From Herpetosiphon llansteffanensis (lineage in GTDB: Bacteria > Chloroflexota > Chloroflexia > Chloroflexales > Herpetosiphonaceae): a stretch of 64,000 nucleotides of DNA. Of the stretch, positions 17,659-27,375 are shown in pieces (the stretch's first letter is position 1; the number at the start of each line of letters is the position of its first letter). The stretch lies in the NCBI RefSeq assembly GCF_003205875.1, contig NZ_PUBZ01000081.1:186001-250000 (forward strand), in the 5' to 3' direction. The notes under the pieces were generated by a model. It was not told the DNA's origin, ran no database searches, and saw only the letters and a list, made by a program, of their open reading frames with translations. The position numbers and the translations under genes are program-made.

Positions 17659-17700
17659 GTTTCTCGTAGCCCAAATACTTTACTGGTGATTGGCAACCGT

Positions 17701-17836
17701 GTTCCCTCACCCCCAGCCACCTCGCCCACTGAACGCGGGCGAGGTGGAGCCAACCGTTTTCACCATTGAGTGCGGCAGAACCATGGAGTTAAAGCCCCTC
17801 GCCCGTGCACGGGCGAGGGGTTGGGGTGAGGGGATC
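17701..17836 (+). repeat. MITE/REP-like palindromic element, copy B
   Basis: A 136-bp element with imperfect terminal inverted repeats: left end GTTCCCTCACCCCCA, right end TGGGGTGAGGGGATC. Two internal GC-rich hairpins (CTCGCCC/GGGCGAG) flank a variable centre. It is the near-identical inverse copy of 11390-11530 and lies between two unrelated genes. No coding capacity. Confidence 0.82.
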
Positions 17837-17899
17837 ATGCCGTGGTTAATGCATGGCTGCAACCTAGCCGAGAATGCTGAATGCTTGTGAGGAGGATAG

Positions 17900-18622
17900 A
17901 TGCAACGCTGGTTTGCCCAAGGATTGATCTTAATTGCGGTTGTGGTAGCAAGTATTGGGGCCTTGGTTTGGATTAATAATCAGCAGAATTGCCAAAAAGT
18001 TAGCCTGCTTTTTATTGGTAATAGCCATACCTATGGCCACAACATGCCCAATTTGTTGGCGGAATTGGCTGCTGCTGGGGAGCCGCGCTATTGCCTTGAA
18101 ATTGAAACTGTGGTCGAAGGCGGCGCAAGTTTGGCTAAGCATTGGAATGATGGCGTGGGCTTGCAGGCCTTGCAACGCCAACGCTGGCAATATGTGGTGT
18201 TGCAAGAGCGCAGCCTTGGGCCAATTGAAGATCCGCAGGGGTTTCAACAAGCAGCAAGCCGCTGGATTCAAGCGATTCGTCAGCAAGGCGCAACGCCAGT
18301 GATCTTTGCGACGTGGGCGCGTGAGTATGCACCTGAGCAGCAACCACAGCTTAATGCGGCCTATGCGCAGGCCGCTGGGCAACAGGCAATCTTGGTTAAG
18401 GCGGGCGCTGCTTGGCAACAAGTTCGCCAACACGATCGCTCAATCGCGCTCTACGAGCCAGATCAAAACCATTCAACATTAAACGGTGCATATTTAACCG
18501 CCTGCGTTTTTTATACGACCCTCTTCCTGCCACCAAGCCAATCCTTGCCAAACTTAACCGATTTACCTGATGCGCAAGCTCACTATTTGCAGCAGGTTGC
18601 GTGGCAACTAGCTAAAAATTAG
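17900..18622 (+). CDS. SGNH-fold esterase/hydrolase, membrane-anchored or secreted
   Basis: A 240-residue protein with an N-terminal hydrophobic helix (residues 6-26), so it acts outside the membrane. The catalytic block I is FIGNSHTYGHNMP with nucleophile S42; the D-x-x-H pair is D188-Q-N-H191 in EPDQNHST. It resembles SGNH-hydrolase family members that remove acyl groups from carbohydrates or lipids; the substrate is unknown. The AGGAGGA ribosome site precedes ATG 17900. It follows the MITE-like copy B by about 65 bases. Confidence 0.8.
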   Translation: MQRWFAQGLILIAVVVASIGALVWINNQQNCQKVSLLFIGNSHTYGHNMPNLLAELAAAGEPRYCLEIETVVEGGASLAKHWNDGVGLQALQRQRWQYVVLQERSLGPIEDPQGFQQAASRWIQAIRQQGATPVIFATWAREYAPEQQPQLNAAYAQAAGQQAILVKAGAAWQQVRQHDRSIALYEPDQNHSTLNGAYLTACVFYTTLFLPPSQSLPNLTDLPDAQAHYLQQVAWQLAKN

Positions 18623-18716
18623 GCTTTCTATTGAGACAGCCTTTCTGGTATACTTTGCTGCAACCTCATTGGAGAGAACAACCTAGCTGCATACTCGATT
18701 GATGGGAGATTTTCGC

Positions 18717-20492
18717 ATGACAACCAGCTTTTTTCGGCGTGGCCTGCTCGCAAGTGTTGGCACTCTTTTGGTGAGCAGTTTCTTGATTGTTAATGCCAAT
18801 AGTCAAGAGTTAACTGCTCAAAACTTGCCTAATCCAATTGATTTTCATCCTGTAGTGACCTATGCTGCGCCAAGTCGGCCTTGTGAATTGGGGCGTGGCG
18901 ATTTCAACGGCGATGGTTTTGTCGATTTGGCAACGACCAATCAATTGGTAAGCGAAGTTCAGATATTTATCAATGATGGGGCTGGCGGTTTTCCAACCCG
19001 CGCTAGTTATGGAATTGCGGCTCCGTGTGGGATTGATGTTGGGCGGCTGAATAATGATCAGCATCTCGATATTGTCGTGACGAATCAAAGTACGCATCGA
19101 CTGGTTGTTATGCTTGGCAATGGCGATGGCACCTTCGTGCTGGGCCAATCGTTTGCTACTGGTTCACGCCCAACCGACGTAATTTTGAGCGATTTCAACC
19201 AAGATACTCGGCTCGATGCGGTCGTAACCAACATCAATAGCCAAAGTGTCAGTGTGTTATTGGGCAACGGCAATGGTACGTTTGCCAATCAGGTTCTCTA
19301 TAATGTTCAAGCATCGCCAACGCTTGAGGCAGTCGGCGACCTAACCGGCGATGGCTATCCTGAGGTGGTTGTGGCCAATGCTGGCAGCAATAGCGTCAGT
19401 GTGTTGCGTAATAATGCTAATGGCACGTTTGCCGCTGCGCTTCATTATCCTATTGGGTCGGTGCCGCATAGCGCTGGCATTGGCGATATTGATGCTGATG
19501 GCGATAACGATATTATTGGGGTTAACCGCTTTGAACAAAGCATGACCCGCTTGATCAATAACGGCACTGGGAGTTTTAGCCAACTTACGCCAACGATTTT
19601 CTTGCAAGGCCCAGGCGATATTGAAATCAGCGATCTTGATGGCGATGGTTTGCTTGATATTTTGGCAACCAATACGCTTAGCGATGTCGATCCAGGCACG
19701 GTCAGTATTTACTTTGGCTTAGGCAATGCCAATTTTAGCGCGCCGCAACTTGTGAGCGTCGGAGTGCACCCAACCTCATTAATCTATGCCGATTTGAATA
19801 ATGATGGTTTAGTTGATCTTGCAACCTCGAATTTTTATGGCGATAGCATAAGCATTTTGTTGCGCCGCGTTCCGCTTGCAACCGCAACACCAACTGAAAC
19901 CCCAACCAACACGCCAACCGAAATTCCAACCAACACGCCAACGAGCACTGCAACGCCAACCGAAATTCCAACCGAAACGCCAACGAGCACTGCAACGCCA
20001 ACCGAAACCCCAACCGCAACGCCAACGAGCACTGCAACGCCAACCGAAATTCCAACCGCAACGCCAACGGTACAACCAAGCGTTACCCCAGGCGTTGGCA
20101 ATTCAATGACTTTCTTGCCGTTGGTGACGAATCAGCGCCAGATCTTTCCGGTTGTGATCAATCCGATTGCCCAAGCCTTGATTCCGATCACGCAGCAAGG
20201 CCAAATTTACTACACCACGACCCTGACGATTCATGGTCCGCTGCCAACGACTGGACGTTTTTACCTCTCGTCGCGCCGCGATGCGGTGGCCGAAGTACGG
20301 GTTGATGATCGCATGACGGTTTGGGCGAACAATCAAATCTTGTATGAAAACACGTTGACTACGCCGCAAATTGTCGAAATTTCACGGAGCGAGTTGCAAA
20401 CATGGCTCGATCAACCGCTGACGATTACCTTCCGCGATGTGGCTGGCTCGGTCTATGGCAATAGTGAAGTTTGGTTAATCTGGCTGCCCTAA
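18717..20492 (+). CDS. Secreted FG-GAP/VCBS beta-propeller protein with Thr-Pro linker
   Basis: A 591-residue exported protein. After a signal peptide (residues 1-30) come about seven FG-GAP/VCBS repeats (to about residue 388) with calcium-binding loops such as [42 protein letters not shown] and [14 protein letters not shown], predicting an integrin-alpha-like propeller. A Thr-Pro-Glu linker (about 388-458) encoded by 42-bp direct repeats connects to a C-terminal domain of about 130 residues that may bind the cell surface. ATG 18717 follows GGGAG. Likely roles are adhesion or prey/substrate contact; this is inferred from the fold. Confidence 0.88.
   Translation: MTTSFFRRGLLASVGTLLVSSFLIVNANSQELTAQNLPNPIDFHPVVTYAAPSRPCELGRGDFNGDGFVDLATTNQLVSEVQIFINDGAGGFPTRASYGIAAPCGIDVGRLNNDQHLDIVVTNQSTHRLVVMLGNGDGTFVLGQSFATGSRPTDVILSDFNQDTRLDAVVTNINSQSVSVLLGNGNGTFANQVLYNVQASPTLEAVGDLTGDGYPEVVVANAGSNSVSVLRNNANGTFAAALHYPIGSVPHSAGIGDIDADGDNDIIGVNRFEQSMTRLINNGTGSFSQLTPTIFLQGPGDIEISDLDGDGLLDILATNTLSDVDPGTVSIYFGLGNANFSAPQLVSVGVHPTSLIYADLNNDGLVDLATSNFYGDSISILLRRVPLATATPTETPTNTPTEIPTNTPTSTATPTEIPTETPTSTATPTETPTATPTSTATPTEIPTATPTVQPSVTPGVGNSMTFLPLVTNQRQIFPVVINPIAQALIPITQQGQIYYTTTLTIHGPLPTTGRFYLSSRRDAVAEVRVDDRMTVWANNQILYENTLTTPQIVEISRSELQTWLDQPLTITFRDVAGSVYGNSEVWLIWLP
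19935..20060 (+). repeat. Three 42-bp direct repeats in the Thr-Pro linker
   Basis: Units starting ACGCCAACGAGCACTGCAAC recur at 19935, 19977 and 20019, exactly 42 bases apart, encoding a 14-residue Thr-Pro unit ([14 protein letters not shown] and variants). The in-frame period allows length change by slippage without breaking the gene. Confidence 0.85.
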
Positions 20493-20513
20493 ATTATTCA
20501 TTGCCCTAAAATA

Positions 20514-20546
20514 AAGCAAGGCGCTGGGTTACCCAGTGCCTTGCTT
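20514..20546. terminator. Bidirectional terminator between convergent genes
   Basis: AAGCAAGGC-CTGGG pairs with CCCAG-GCCTTGCTT around a short TTA loop with one opposed mismatch. It sits between the FG-GAP gene stop and the convergent protease gene stop; T-rich bases follow on the plus strand and ATTTTAG on the minus strand. Confidence 0.8.
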
Positions 20547-20556
20547 GTTTAAGCAG

Positions 20557-22797
20557 TTATTCGACGATCAAGGTTTCGTAGGCCGAGTAGACATTGCCAT
20601 CAAAATCTTCGGCAAAGAAGCCAACCAAATAGTTGCCTGCTGGCGCTGGCTCAAGCTGCCAGGTAAAGTTATCCGAGCCAAAGACAAAATCTTCGCCTTC
20701 GTAATTGACGAATTCGCTCTCGCCTGTTTGCTGCGATTCTTCGAGCCAGGTATCGAGCAGCACAAATTTATCACCAGGCTTGGGGTTAATTTCGCGCAAC
20801 GAGCCAGTATCTTCTTTGCCCGTGTAGCCGAGCACTTGCACCAACTCGCCATTGCTGAACAGCAACAAGGCGCGACGGCTCTTTTTGCCTTTGGCAGTCG
20901 TATACAAGCCTTCAACCGTGTAGGTTGCGTCTTCTGGCGATGCGCCATAATCTTCGGGGCTGAACAAGGCTAAGCTCGATTGGGTTTCATTCTGCATGGC
21001 AAACACTTGCGTATCCCATTCGAACTCAATATCAATCGTCGAGGCCGCGCCCCAATCGGGATAAAAGACCCCACCAATTTCGCGGGTTTGCTCAGCATCA
21101 AGATAATCCATATCCAACACGCGAATCGCATCGGATTCTTGATCGTAATAGCCGATGAAGATATAGACAAAGGCAATATTATCGCCAGTGATGCTGCTGT
21201 TGAGCACAACTGGCCGATCAAGGCTGGCGGTGGTGGATGAAAGCTGAATTGGCGCAACCGTAATTGGCTCAGCGCCAGGAGCTTCAACCTCGCCGACATC
21301 AACTGGTTCAGGCGTTGGCTGGCGTTCGATGGTGGCGGTTGGTTGCTCAACGCTGGTTGGCAAGGGCTTTTTGGCGTATTGGAAGGCCAAAAATTCATCC
21401 CACAGCGAATCGTTAACGAAGCTTACCGCAACCGTGTTATACGATTTATAGCCAGCATCGGCACTGGTGTAGAGCTTCGAATTGGGAAAGTGAATCGAGA
21501 TGCCAGTTGCGCCAGCTTTTTCGTCGCCATGTTTTTCTTCGATCAAGCTCTTGTCGATGGCTTTAATCAAGTCGTCGGCTGCTTTGTTGACGCTTGGCAC
21601 ATTGACTTTTTGCTTGAGCAATTGGGCAAAGTGACCAAGATCAATATAGGGCTTGGGCTGATCGCTATCAAAAACGCTCTCGAAGGCTTGGGTATAGCGG
21701 CGAGCGGCGGCAATATCTTTGCGCTCAGCTTCGGCCAAGGTTATCACCAAGCGATCAAGCGCATCGATAACCGCTGGCAATTTGCCCAAATCAACCGCCG
21801 TCAGCGTGATGGCCTTGCGTTCTTGCTCCAATACTTCTTCTGCAGAAACCTCGCCATCGAAGTCGTAGGTCCGCGAAACATACTTGGCCCGCGCATCATC
21901 ATCGAGAATTTGTTGATCTTGCTCGATATAGCTATCGACGATCGCCCGCGAAAGCTCAGCGCCGTCAATCTCTGGGCTATCGGTTAGGCGGCCAAGAATG
22001 GCGGCATAGGCCCAACCAAGCGATGGCTCGACCTCTTGCGAGGCCACTGCATAGCGGGCATAGGGTGCAATCGCGCTATAGACTTCCACATGGCTCATCA
22101 AACAGGCATCAAAGCCAATCAGTTCGAATTCGCCAATCCCCGTTTCGGCAATGATATGCTCAAAAGCTTCGCTCATTTCCATCAGAAACAGCATATCGCC
22201 AAAGCTCTCGGCCAAGGGAATATCGTGGCGACCGAGGGTTGAAGGTTCAGGGTCAGTCCAGCCACCAGGCCAGCCCGAGCCATGATCCGACATAATCAGC
22301 ACATATTTATCCGAGGGATAGGCTTTGGCGGCCCATGTGACAAAATCGATCAAGGTATCGGCATCGGCCATGTTTTGCTCGCCAAGATCGGCAACTTCCT
22401 TGGAGTTCATTTGCTCAAGGTTGTCGTCTTGCTCGATGTAAAAGCGTTTGGTGCTTGTCCAATCGCCATCGCCATCGTAGCCACCATCGTAGCGATCCAC
22501 TTGGGCGACCACGCGCACCCGATCGGTCGAGCCGACCAATTCGGCCTCGTTGAGATCGTTGAGCATATCTTCCTCAAGAATCTCATCATCGGCATCGGAG
22601 TAAAGCATAATCAGCCAGGTCTGATCATCGCGGCCAGCGGGCGTGCGGGTTGGAGCGGCGGGTGTGGCTTGGCCAGTAATCGGAGTGCGTTTTGCCACCG
22701 GAGTTGGTTCGGAGAGATCGGCACAAGCGGCTAAGAGCAAGAGTAAAACGAAGCTAAAACGCGTCAAACGCCAGCGTCGCGGCGCAATCTGCTGCAT
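20557..22797 (-). CDS. Clostripain-family (C11) cysteine peptidase lipoprotein
   Basis: A 746-residue exported protein with a lipobox (LLLAACAD) and a short Thr-Pro spacer. The C11 catalytic domain covers about residues 55-470: strand TWLIMLYSDADDEI, catalytic His near 170 in IMSDHGSGW and Cys near 230 in IGFDACLMSHVE, then VASQEVEPSLGW. The C-terminal 270 residues are beta-rich and uncharacterised. It should cleave proteins outside the cell, usually after Arg or Lys in this family; calcium and self-processing are common but not visible here. GGAGTG precedes ATG 22797. A small charged-protein gene lies 56 bases upstream on the same strand. Confidence 0.9.
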   Translation of the reverse strand: MQQIAPRRWRLTRFSFVLLLLLAACADLSEPTPVAKRTPITGQATPAAPTRTPAGRDDQTWLIMLYSDADDEILEEDMLNDLNEAELVGSTDRVRVVAQVDRYDGGYDGDGDWTSTKRFYIEQDDNLEQMNSKEVADLGEQNMADADTLIDFVTWAAKAYPSDKYVLIMSDHGSGWPGGWTDPEPSTLGRHDIPLAESFGDMLFLMEMSEAFEHIIAETGIGEFELIGFDACLMSHVEVYSAIAPYARYAVASQEVEPSLGWAYAAILGRLTDSPEIDGAELSRAIVDSYIEQDQQILDDDARAKYVSRTYDFDGEVSAEEVLEQERKAITLTAVDLGKLPAVIDALDRLVITLAEAERKDIAAARRYTQAFESVFDSDQPKPYIDLGHFAQLLKQKVNVPSVNKAADDLIKAIDKSLIEEKHGDEKAGATGISIHFPNSKLYTSADAGYKSYNTVAVSFVNDSLWDEFLAFQYAKKPLPTSVEQPTATIERQPTPEPVDVGEVEAPGAEPITVAPIQLSSTTASLDRPVVLNSSITGDNIAFVYIFIGYYDQESDAIRVLDMDYLDAEQTREIGGVFYPDWGAASTIDIEFEWDTQVFAMQNETQSSLALFSPEDYGASPEDATYTVEGLYTTAKGKKSRRALLLFSNGELVQVLGYTGKEDTGSLREINPKPGDKFVLLDTWLEESQQTGESEFVNYEGEDFVFGSDNFTWQLEPAPAGNYLVGFFAEDFDGNVYSAYETLIVE

Positions 22798-22853
22798 ACA
22801 ACACTCCTACAAAGTGCAAAAATCGGCGAGTATTTCCAATCGTGAGCAGGTGA

Positions 22854-23045
22854 TTATTCGTTATCGTTGCCACTTGGGCGGCGGCGTTTGCGCAAGGTAA
22901 TATGTTCGTCTGCTTCCTTGGCTGGGCGACGATCGCGCGGCTCGCTTGCTTGGTCGAGTTGATCGTCAGTGCTATTGGTTTGGGCTTTTTTCAAGCCATC
23001 TTCAGCGGCTTCGCGAACTTTTTTGGCAATGTCTTCAGGTTTCAT
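22854..23045 (-). CDS. Small highly charged 63-residue protein
   Basis: A short hydrophilic protein beginning MKPEDIAKKVREAAEDGLKK and ending in KRRRPSGNDNE, with no hydrophobic core after the first helix, so it is largely disordered. The ATG at 23045 has a strong AAGGAGT site upstream, which supports a real gene and excludes the eight-codon longer version. It is on the same strand as the C11 peptidase and may share its transcript. Function unknown. Confidence 0.7.
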   Translation of the reverse strand: MKPEDIAKKVREAAEDGLKKAQTNSTDDQLDQASEPRDRRPAKEADEHITLRKRRRPSGNDNE

Positions 23046-23189
23046 CGTAGGACTCCTTATTAACAATTAAGTGCCTAGTAGATAGAGCATCGTGGCGCAG
23101 ATTTATTGCAGTTGGGGTATGCTTGGATTATACCATCGCTTGCTGGTAGAATCTGGTTATTGAGTAAACGAAAAAGGAGAGGTGTTGCC

Positions 23190-24674
23190 ATGGAGAACTC
23201 ACAATCCATCAGTTCGATCGCGCGCTTGATTCTTGAGCGTTGGGATACAGTAGGTCTTCAGATCAGCGCGCAGGAACGGCAACAGGTGTTTAACTGTATC
23301 CAAACCAATTACCTTCTCAATCCAAGCATCACAGGCAAGATTAATCGGCATATTTTGGTCTATCCACCGCCAGCGCTGGACCGCACGTGGTTGCGCATGA
23401 TTGATACGAACTTGTATAGTTTGATGACTGAAACACAATCAATGGCTGAACGTGAAAATCTCGCTTGCTCTTTTGTTACCATCTTTACCCTTTTAACGCC
23501 ACTGGTCTATTTTGATGCGATCCTTAATCTACAGGTATATGATGATTTTTTTATGTCCTACATAGAGCTAGCTTATCTGCTCCGCTTAGCAATTCCCCGT
23601 AGCGTTAGCGAGGCCGAGCGCATGTATAACGCGATTTTGGCTATGCCAATGGTCTATCAGCATACGACCATGAATGGAATTCAGCTTATTCCCCAACCAT
23701 TTAGGGCACAATTTTGCTTTGTTATGCTTTTTCTGCGGCCAGATGTCCCCGAGTCAGACCTTTGGCGCTTTCAAAAGGCTTGTTTGGAACGCTGCCCACG
23801 CTATTTGCTCGCTTATCCAGCGATGTTCCAAGCGGGCTATTCTTCTCGCCCAGCTTTTTGGATGGGCTATAACGTTGATGATCCAACCTTGCGAGCTATT
23901 ATTGCTGAACGGGGAAGTGTCGAGGTACGCTGCGACCTTATCCATGCTCAGGCATATACGGCTTCGCGGGCAGCGGCGGCAGCGGCGCTTGCTGAACCAG
24001 TTCGCTTGCCACGTCCCCAAAAACAGCCGATTCTCCCAGCCCAACAAGCATTGGTAGCGTTGCTTACTGAATTCGAAGACTTTCTTGCTCAGCATGCAGC
24101 TGATCGCTATGCCCAACTTAAGCCTGGCATCAGCGAGGACCAACTTGAACAACTCAACGCTTTGCTTACTCCCTTGCGCTTACCCGACGATGTAGCGACG
24201 CTTTATCGTTGGCATAATGGCACTGAGCATGGCGCTACGTTGTTTGGCCATCTCGATTTTCTGCCGCTGGAAGAAGCGCTGGCAACCTATCGCGATGATA
24301 ACGAGTTTGGCGTTGAATTTCCATGGTGTACAGTTTGGTTTCCAATTTGCCAAAGCTATGATAGGCGTTTAATTCCTCTGACAGAGCAAGCAAACGATCA
24401 TGCGCCGGTGCTCTGGAACGATTCACATGATCCAACCATCGTGGTTGATTATTCATCGATTAGCGCGCTGATTGCGACCTACGTTGCTGCCTATCAAACA
24501 GGCGTGATTGCAATTGATCCAGCAACTGGCTGGTGGCGCTGTGACGACGAGGGCTTAGCAACGCTTCGCGCTATCCACGATCCATCAGCCGATACACAGC
24601 GCATTAGCTACGATATTTATGAGCCTGAGGATTGGCCAGCAGCATGGCAGCCCTATGCAATTGGCGAACGCTAG
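23190..24674 (+). CDS. SMI1/KNR4 (SUKH) domain protein with unknown N-terminal region
   Basis: A 494-residue soluble protein. The last 180 residues have a SMI1/KNR4-type fold: EDFLAQ, then LPDDVATLYRWHNGTEHG, the LPLEEAL turn, WFPICQ and a Val-Asp-Tyr segment with SISALIATYVAAYQTGV. SUKH domains are found in bacterial immunity proteins and in cell-wall regulators. The first 300 residues are unrecognised. ATG 23190 has AAGGAGAGG upstream; the earlier open frame overlaps no homologous sequence. It is a single gene closed by a strong hairpin; no toxin gene adjoins it. Confidence 0.78.
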   Translation: MENSQSISSIARLILERWDTVGLQISAQERQQVFNCIQTNYLLNPSITGKINRHILVYPPPALDRTWLRMIDTNLYSLMTETQSMAERENLACSFVTIFTLLTPLVYFDAILNLQVYDDFFMSYIELAYLLRLAIPRSVSEAERMYNAILAMPMVYQHTTMNGIQLIPQPFRAQFCFVMLFLRPDVPESDLWRFQKACLERCPRYLLAYPAMFQAGYSSRPAFWMGYNVDDPTLRAIIAERGSVEVRCDLIHAQAYTASRAAAAAALAEPVRLPRPQKQPILPAQQALVALLTEFEDFLAQHAADRYAQLKPGISEDQLEQLNALLTPLRLPDDVATLYRWHNGTEHGATLFGHLDFLPLEEALATYRDDNEFGVEFPWCTVWFPICQSYDRRLIPLTEQANDHAPVLWNDSHDPTIVVDYSSISALIATYVAAYQTGVIAIDPATGWWRCDDEGLATLRAIHDPSADTQRISYDIYEPEDWPAAWQPYAIGER

Positions 24675-24707
24675 ATTAAATGGTTTAGTGCTCCTTGCTG
24701 GACTAAA

Positions 24708-24750
24708 AGCAGAACGCAGCATGCTCATTAAAAGCATGCTGCGTTCTGCT
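24708..24750. terminator. Bidirectional terminator, perfect 18-bp stem
   Basis: AGCAGAACGCAGCATGCT at 24708-24725 pairs perfectly with its complement at 24733-24750 around a 7-base loop. Plus-strand A residues before the stem become a T run on the minus strand. It separates the convergent SMI1/KNR4 and MFS genes. Confidence 0.88.
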
Positions 24751-24759
24751 GGGCTCTTA

Positions 24760-25983
24760 TTACGAATGTTCTATTTCTACGCTGCTGGGCATATTGGTGG
24801 GCTTTTGAACCCGCATTGCCAGCCCATAGACCCCAATCATCACCGCATAGACGATCAGCAAGCAGATTGGGATAATTTCGAGCGACATTCGGCGGGCCAG
24901 CACGCCCAAAAGGGTAGGGATGACTGCCATGCCAAAGCCAGTTGCGGTCATTTGCATGCCGATGGTATTGGCAGCATGATGGTCGCCAACGCGCGTTTTG
25001 GTGCCCGACATAAGCGCTGGAAAGATCGGCGCGATTGCAATGCCGATGATTGCCACTGCAATCACGTTCGCGATTGGTGAGGGATTCCAGAGCAGTAATG
25101 CTGCACCGAGAAAAGCTCCAGTTAAGCCACCCAACACCAGCCGATGAGATCCCAAACGAGTGGCGATCAGGCCAGCGACAATCCGCCCGATGGTAAAGCT
25201 GAACCAATAGCTCCCAGCAAAGAATCCCGCTAAGGTTTCTTCCACGCCGCGCGATTCGGTCAGTAAACTGTAGGCCCATGTGCCAAGCGACGCTTCAGCC
25301 CCAACATACAGAAAAAACAGTGTAATACTGAGCCAAACCCGCGGCTGGCTCAAGGTTGCGCCCATCGGCGTTTTGTAATCTGTCAGGCGAACCTCTGGTT
25401 CAGCGCTGGCTGCCGCAGCATGGCGGCTCCACATGTGGCTGGTCAGGGCAAAACAAAGCGCCAAACCAATTTGAAAACAACCGACCACAAGATAGCCAAA
25501 GCGCCATGTATTCAGGTTCGCAAGCCCCAAAGTCATGATGATTGGGCCGAGGGTTATGCCAACGCCCCAGCTAGCATGTAGCCATTGCATCAGCCCTTCG
25601 CCAAAATGGGCTGCCACATAGGTGTTGAGGCCTGCATCGATCGCGCCAGCACCCATGCCAGCGATGACCCCAAGCGCTGCCATCATCCACCATGCAGGCA
25701 CAAGGGTATAGCCAATTAATGCAACTCCCGTGAGCAAACAACTAATCGCCAGCATTCGGCCTACACCCAGCCGTACCAGCAACATGCCGCTGAGGAAGGT
25801 CGAACCCATATAGCCAACAACCGATGCAGTCAAAAATAAACCAATCGCATCGATTTGTTGAGCGAAACTTGCCCGAATCGAGGGCCAGCCGACACCAAGC
25901 AACCCATCGGGCAGACCAAGAGCCACAAAGGCAATAAAAGCCAGGAGAATCAGGCCAAGATTGGCCGGACGTTGGATCTTCAC
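24760..25983 (-). CDS. MFS transporter
   Basis: A 407-residue major facilitator with twelve predicted helices and a central loop around residues 195-215. It resembles the FucP/fosmidomycin-resistance-like sugar or drug carriers: GLPDGLLGVGWPSIR in helix 1, MGAGAIDAGLNTYVAAHFGE in helix 4-5 and HASWGVGITLGPIIMTLG in helix 5. Direction and substrate cannot be stated. ATG 25983 follows AAAGGA. It is divergent from the alpha/beta hydrolase at 26331. Confidence 0.87.
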   Translation of the reverse strand: MKIQRPANLGLILLAFIAFVALGLPDGLLGVGWPSIRASFAQQIDAIGLFLTASVVGYMGSTFLSGMLLVRLGVGRMLAISCLLTGVALIGYTLVPAWWMMAALGVIAGMGAGAIDAGLNTYVAAHFGEGLMQWLHASWGVGITLGPIIMTLGLANLNTWRFGYLVVGCFQIGLALCFALTSHMWSRHAAAASAEPEVRLTDYKTPMGATLSQPRVWLSITLFFLYVGAEASLGTWAYSLLTESRGVEETLAGFFAGSYWFSFTIGRIVAGLIATRLGSHRLVLGGLTGAFLGAALLLWNPSPIANVIAVAIIGIAIAPIFPALMSGTKTRVGDHHAANTIGMQMTATGFGMAVIPTLLGVLARRMSLEIIPICLLIVYAVMIGVYGLAMRVQKPTNMPSSVEIEHS

Positions 25984-26330
25984 AGCATATCCTTTCGAAC
26001 TGCAATCGAATCTGCTTTATCACCAGCGTGGCGGGACTGATCACCCTGATGAGCTGCAACACCAATCCACAATTAACCGCCAGCATTGAATGGTCAATCG
26101 GTGGTTATTGCCGTGCGCTGGCCATCATAGCCGATAACCACCAATATAAATGCAGGATACGCAAATGTCGTTGCTGGCCTATTTGAGGCTTGCAGATTAC
26201 ACGGTTTTGCACGATGATAGCTGTAAAAATAGCATGGATGTTCGGATAGTGCCATGCATGGTGTATCGGTTAGCGCAAAACTCATATGATTGCAGCCCAA
26301 CGGCTGCCCATTTGGAAAGGAATGTGATTC
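25984..26330. other. 347-base divergent intergenic region
   Basis: No gene is supported. It must hold the promoters of the MFS gene (minus) and the hydrolase gene (plus). A possible small frame across it lacks a ribosome site and codon pattern. No strong inverted repeat was noticed. Confidence 0.5.
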
Positions 26331-27128
26331 ATGGTTGATTCAAATGCAGTTCAAGGCCAGTATGCCGAGCTTAACGGGCTGAAACTCTACTATGAAATTC
26401 ATGGGAGTGGCGCGCCGCTCGTTCTGCTGCACGGAGGCGTTAATCCCAGCGATACCTTTGGGCCGACGTTGGCGGAGTTGGCCAAGACGAACCAAGTAAT
26501 CGCCGTCCATTTGCAGGGCCACGGCCACACACTCGACATTGATCGACCGCTGCGCCGCGAGTTTATGGCTGACGATGTGGCGGCGCTAATCGAGCTATTG
26601 GCGCTTAAACAAACGGCGGTGATGGGCTATTCGATGGGTGGAGCAGTGGCGTTACAGTTGGCGATTCGCCATCCTACGCTGGTGCGGCGCTTGGTGCTGG
26701 TCTCAACGCCCATGCGCCGCGCCGATGCCTACCCAGAGGCGATTGCTAGCTTTGACAATATGAGTGCTGGTGCGGCGCAGATCGGTGCGGCCTTGCAGCA
26801 GTCGCCGTTGGCTCAGCTCTACCCTGCGGTCGATTGGACGCGGCTTTTTACCAAGCTAGGCGCGATGGTAGCCCAAGACTATGACTGGTCGGATGCGGTG
26901 GCATCATTGCCAATGCCCGTGATGCTGGTCTTTGCCGATGCAGACTGCTGGCGGCCCGAGGGTATTGTTGCCTTCTACCGCCAGTTGGGCGGCGGCCAGC
27001 GCGATGGCGGCATGGATGGTTCTGGTCGGCCAGCTGGTCAGCTAGCGATTGTGCCAGGCACAACCCATTACACACTGATGGCAACACCGCTCGTCGCTCA
27101 GCTTGTGGCCCCATTTCTGTTGGCGTAG
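26331..27128 (+). CDS. Alpha/beta hydrolase
   Basis: A 265-residue cytoplasmic alpha/beta-fold hydrolase. The oxyanion-hole motif is LVLLHGGVNP, the nucleophile elbow is GYSMGG (Ser near residue 99), an acid in VFADADCW and the catalytic His in PGTTHYT. It belongs to the large lipase/esterase/haloperoxidase-like group; the substrate is not predictable. ATG 26331 follows AAAGGA. It stands alone. Confidence 0.9.
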   Translation: MVDSNAVQGQYAELNGLKLYYEIHGSGAPLVLLHGGVNPSDTFGPTLAELAKTNQVIAVHLQGHGHTLDIDRPLRREFMADDVAALIELLALKQTAVMGYSMGGAVALQLAIRHPTLVRRLVLVSTPMRRADAYPEAIASFDNMSAGAAQIGAALQQSPLAQLYPAVDWTRLFTKLGAMVAQDYDWSDAVASLPMPVMLVFADADCWRPEGIVAFYRQLGGGQRDGGMDGSGRPAGQLAIVPGTTHYTLMATPLVAQLVAPFLLA

Positions 27129-27375
27129 CGCTGCATTTATACCTATGCTGCTGACGGCTGATCATTGCAATGTGGTCAGCCGCTGGTCGATTTTTGAATT
27201 CTCTGGATCTAAATCCGATGCTTTACCAGCGTTTGTTAAGTAGGGCGTTACCCATAATCCAAGCGAAGCGGGTTCCAACGCATGGCCTTCAAGCACTGGT
27301 TCGACTAAACTTGCTCAAAGCGTTGGAAATCAGCTCTGATTGAAGGTTTATTCTATATGCTAGAAAGGTTTACTC

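Noticed and set aside
19735-20101. Minus-strand frames of 88-114 residues over the Thr-Pro linker
   Set aside because: They are mirror readings of the 42-bp repeats in the FG-GAP gene, with Gly-Val or Trp-Arg periodic patterns.
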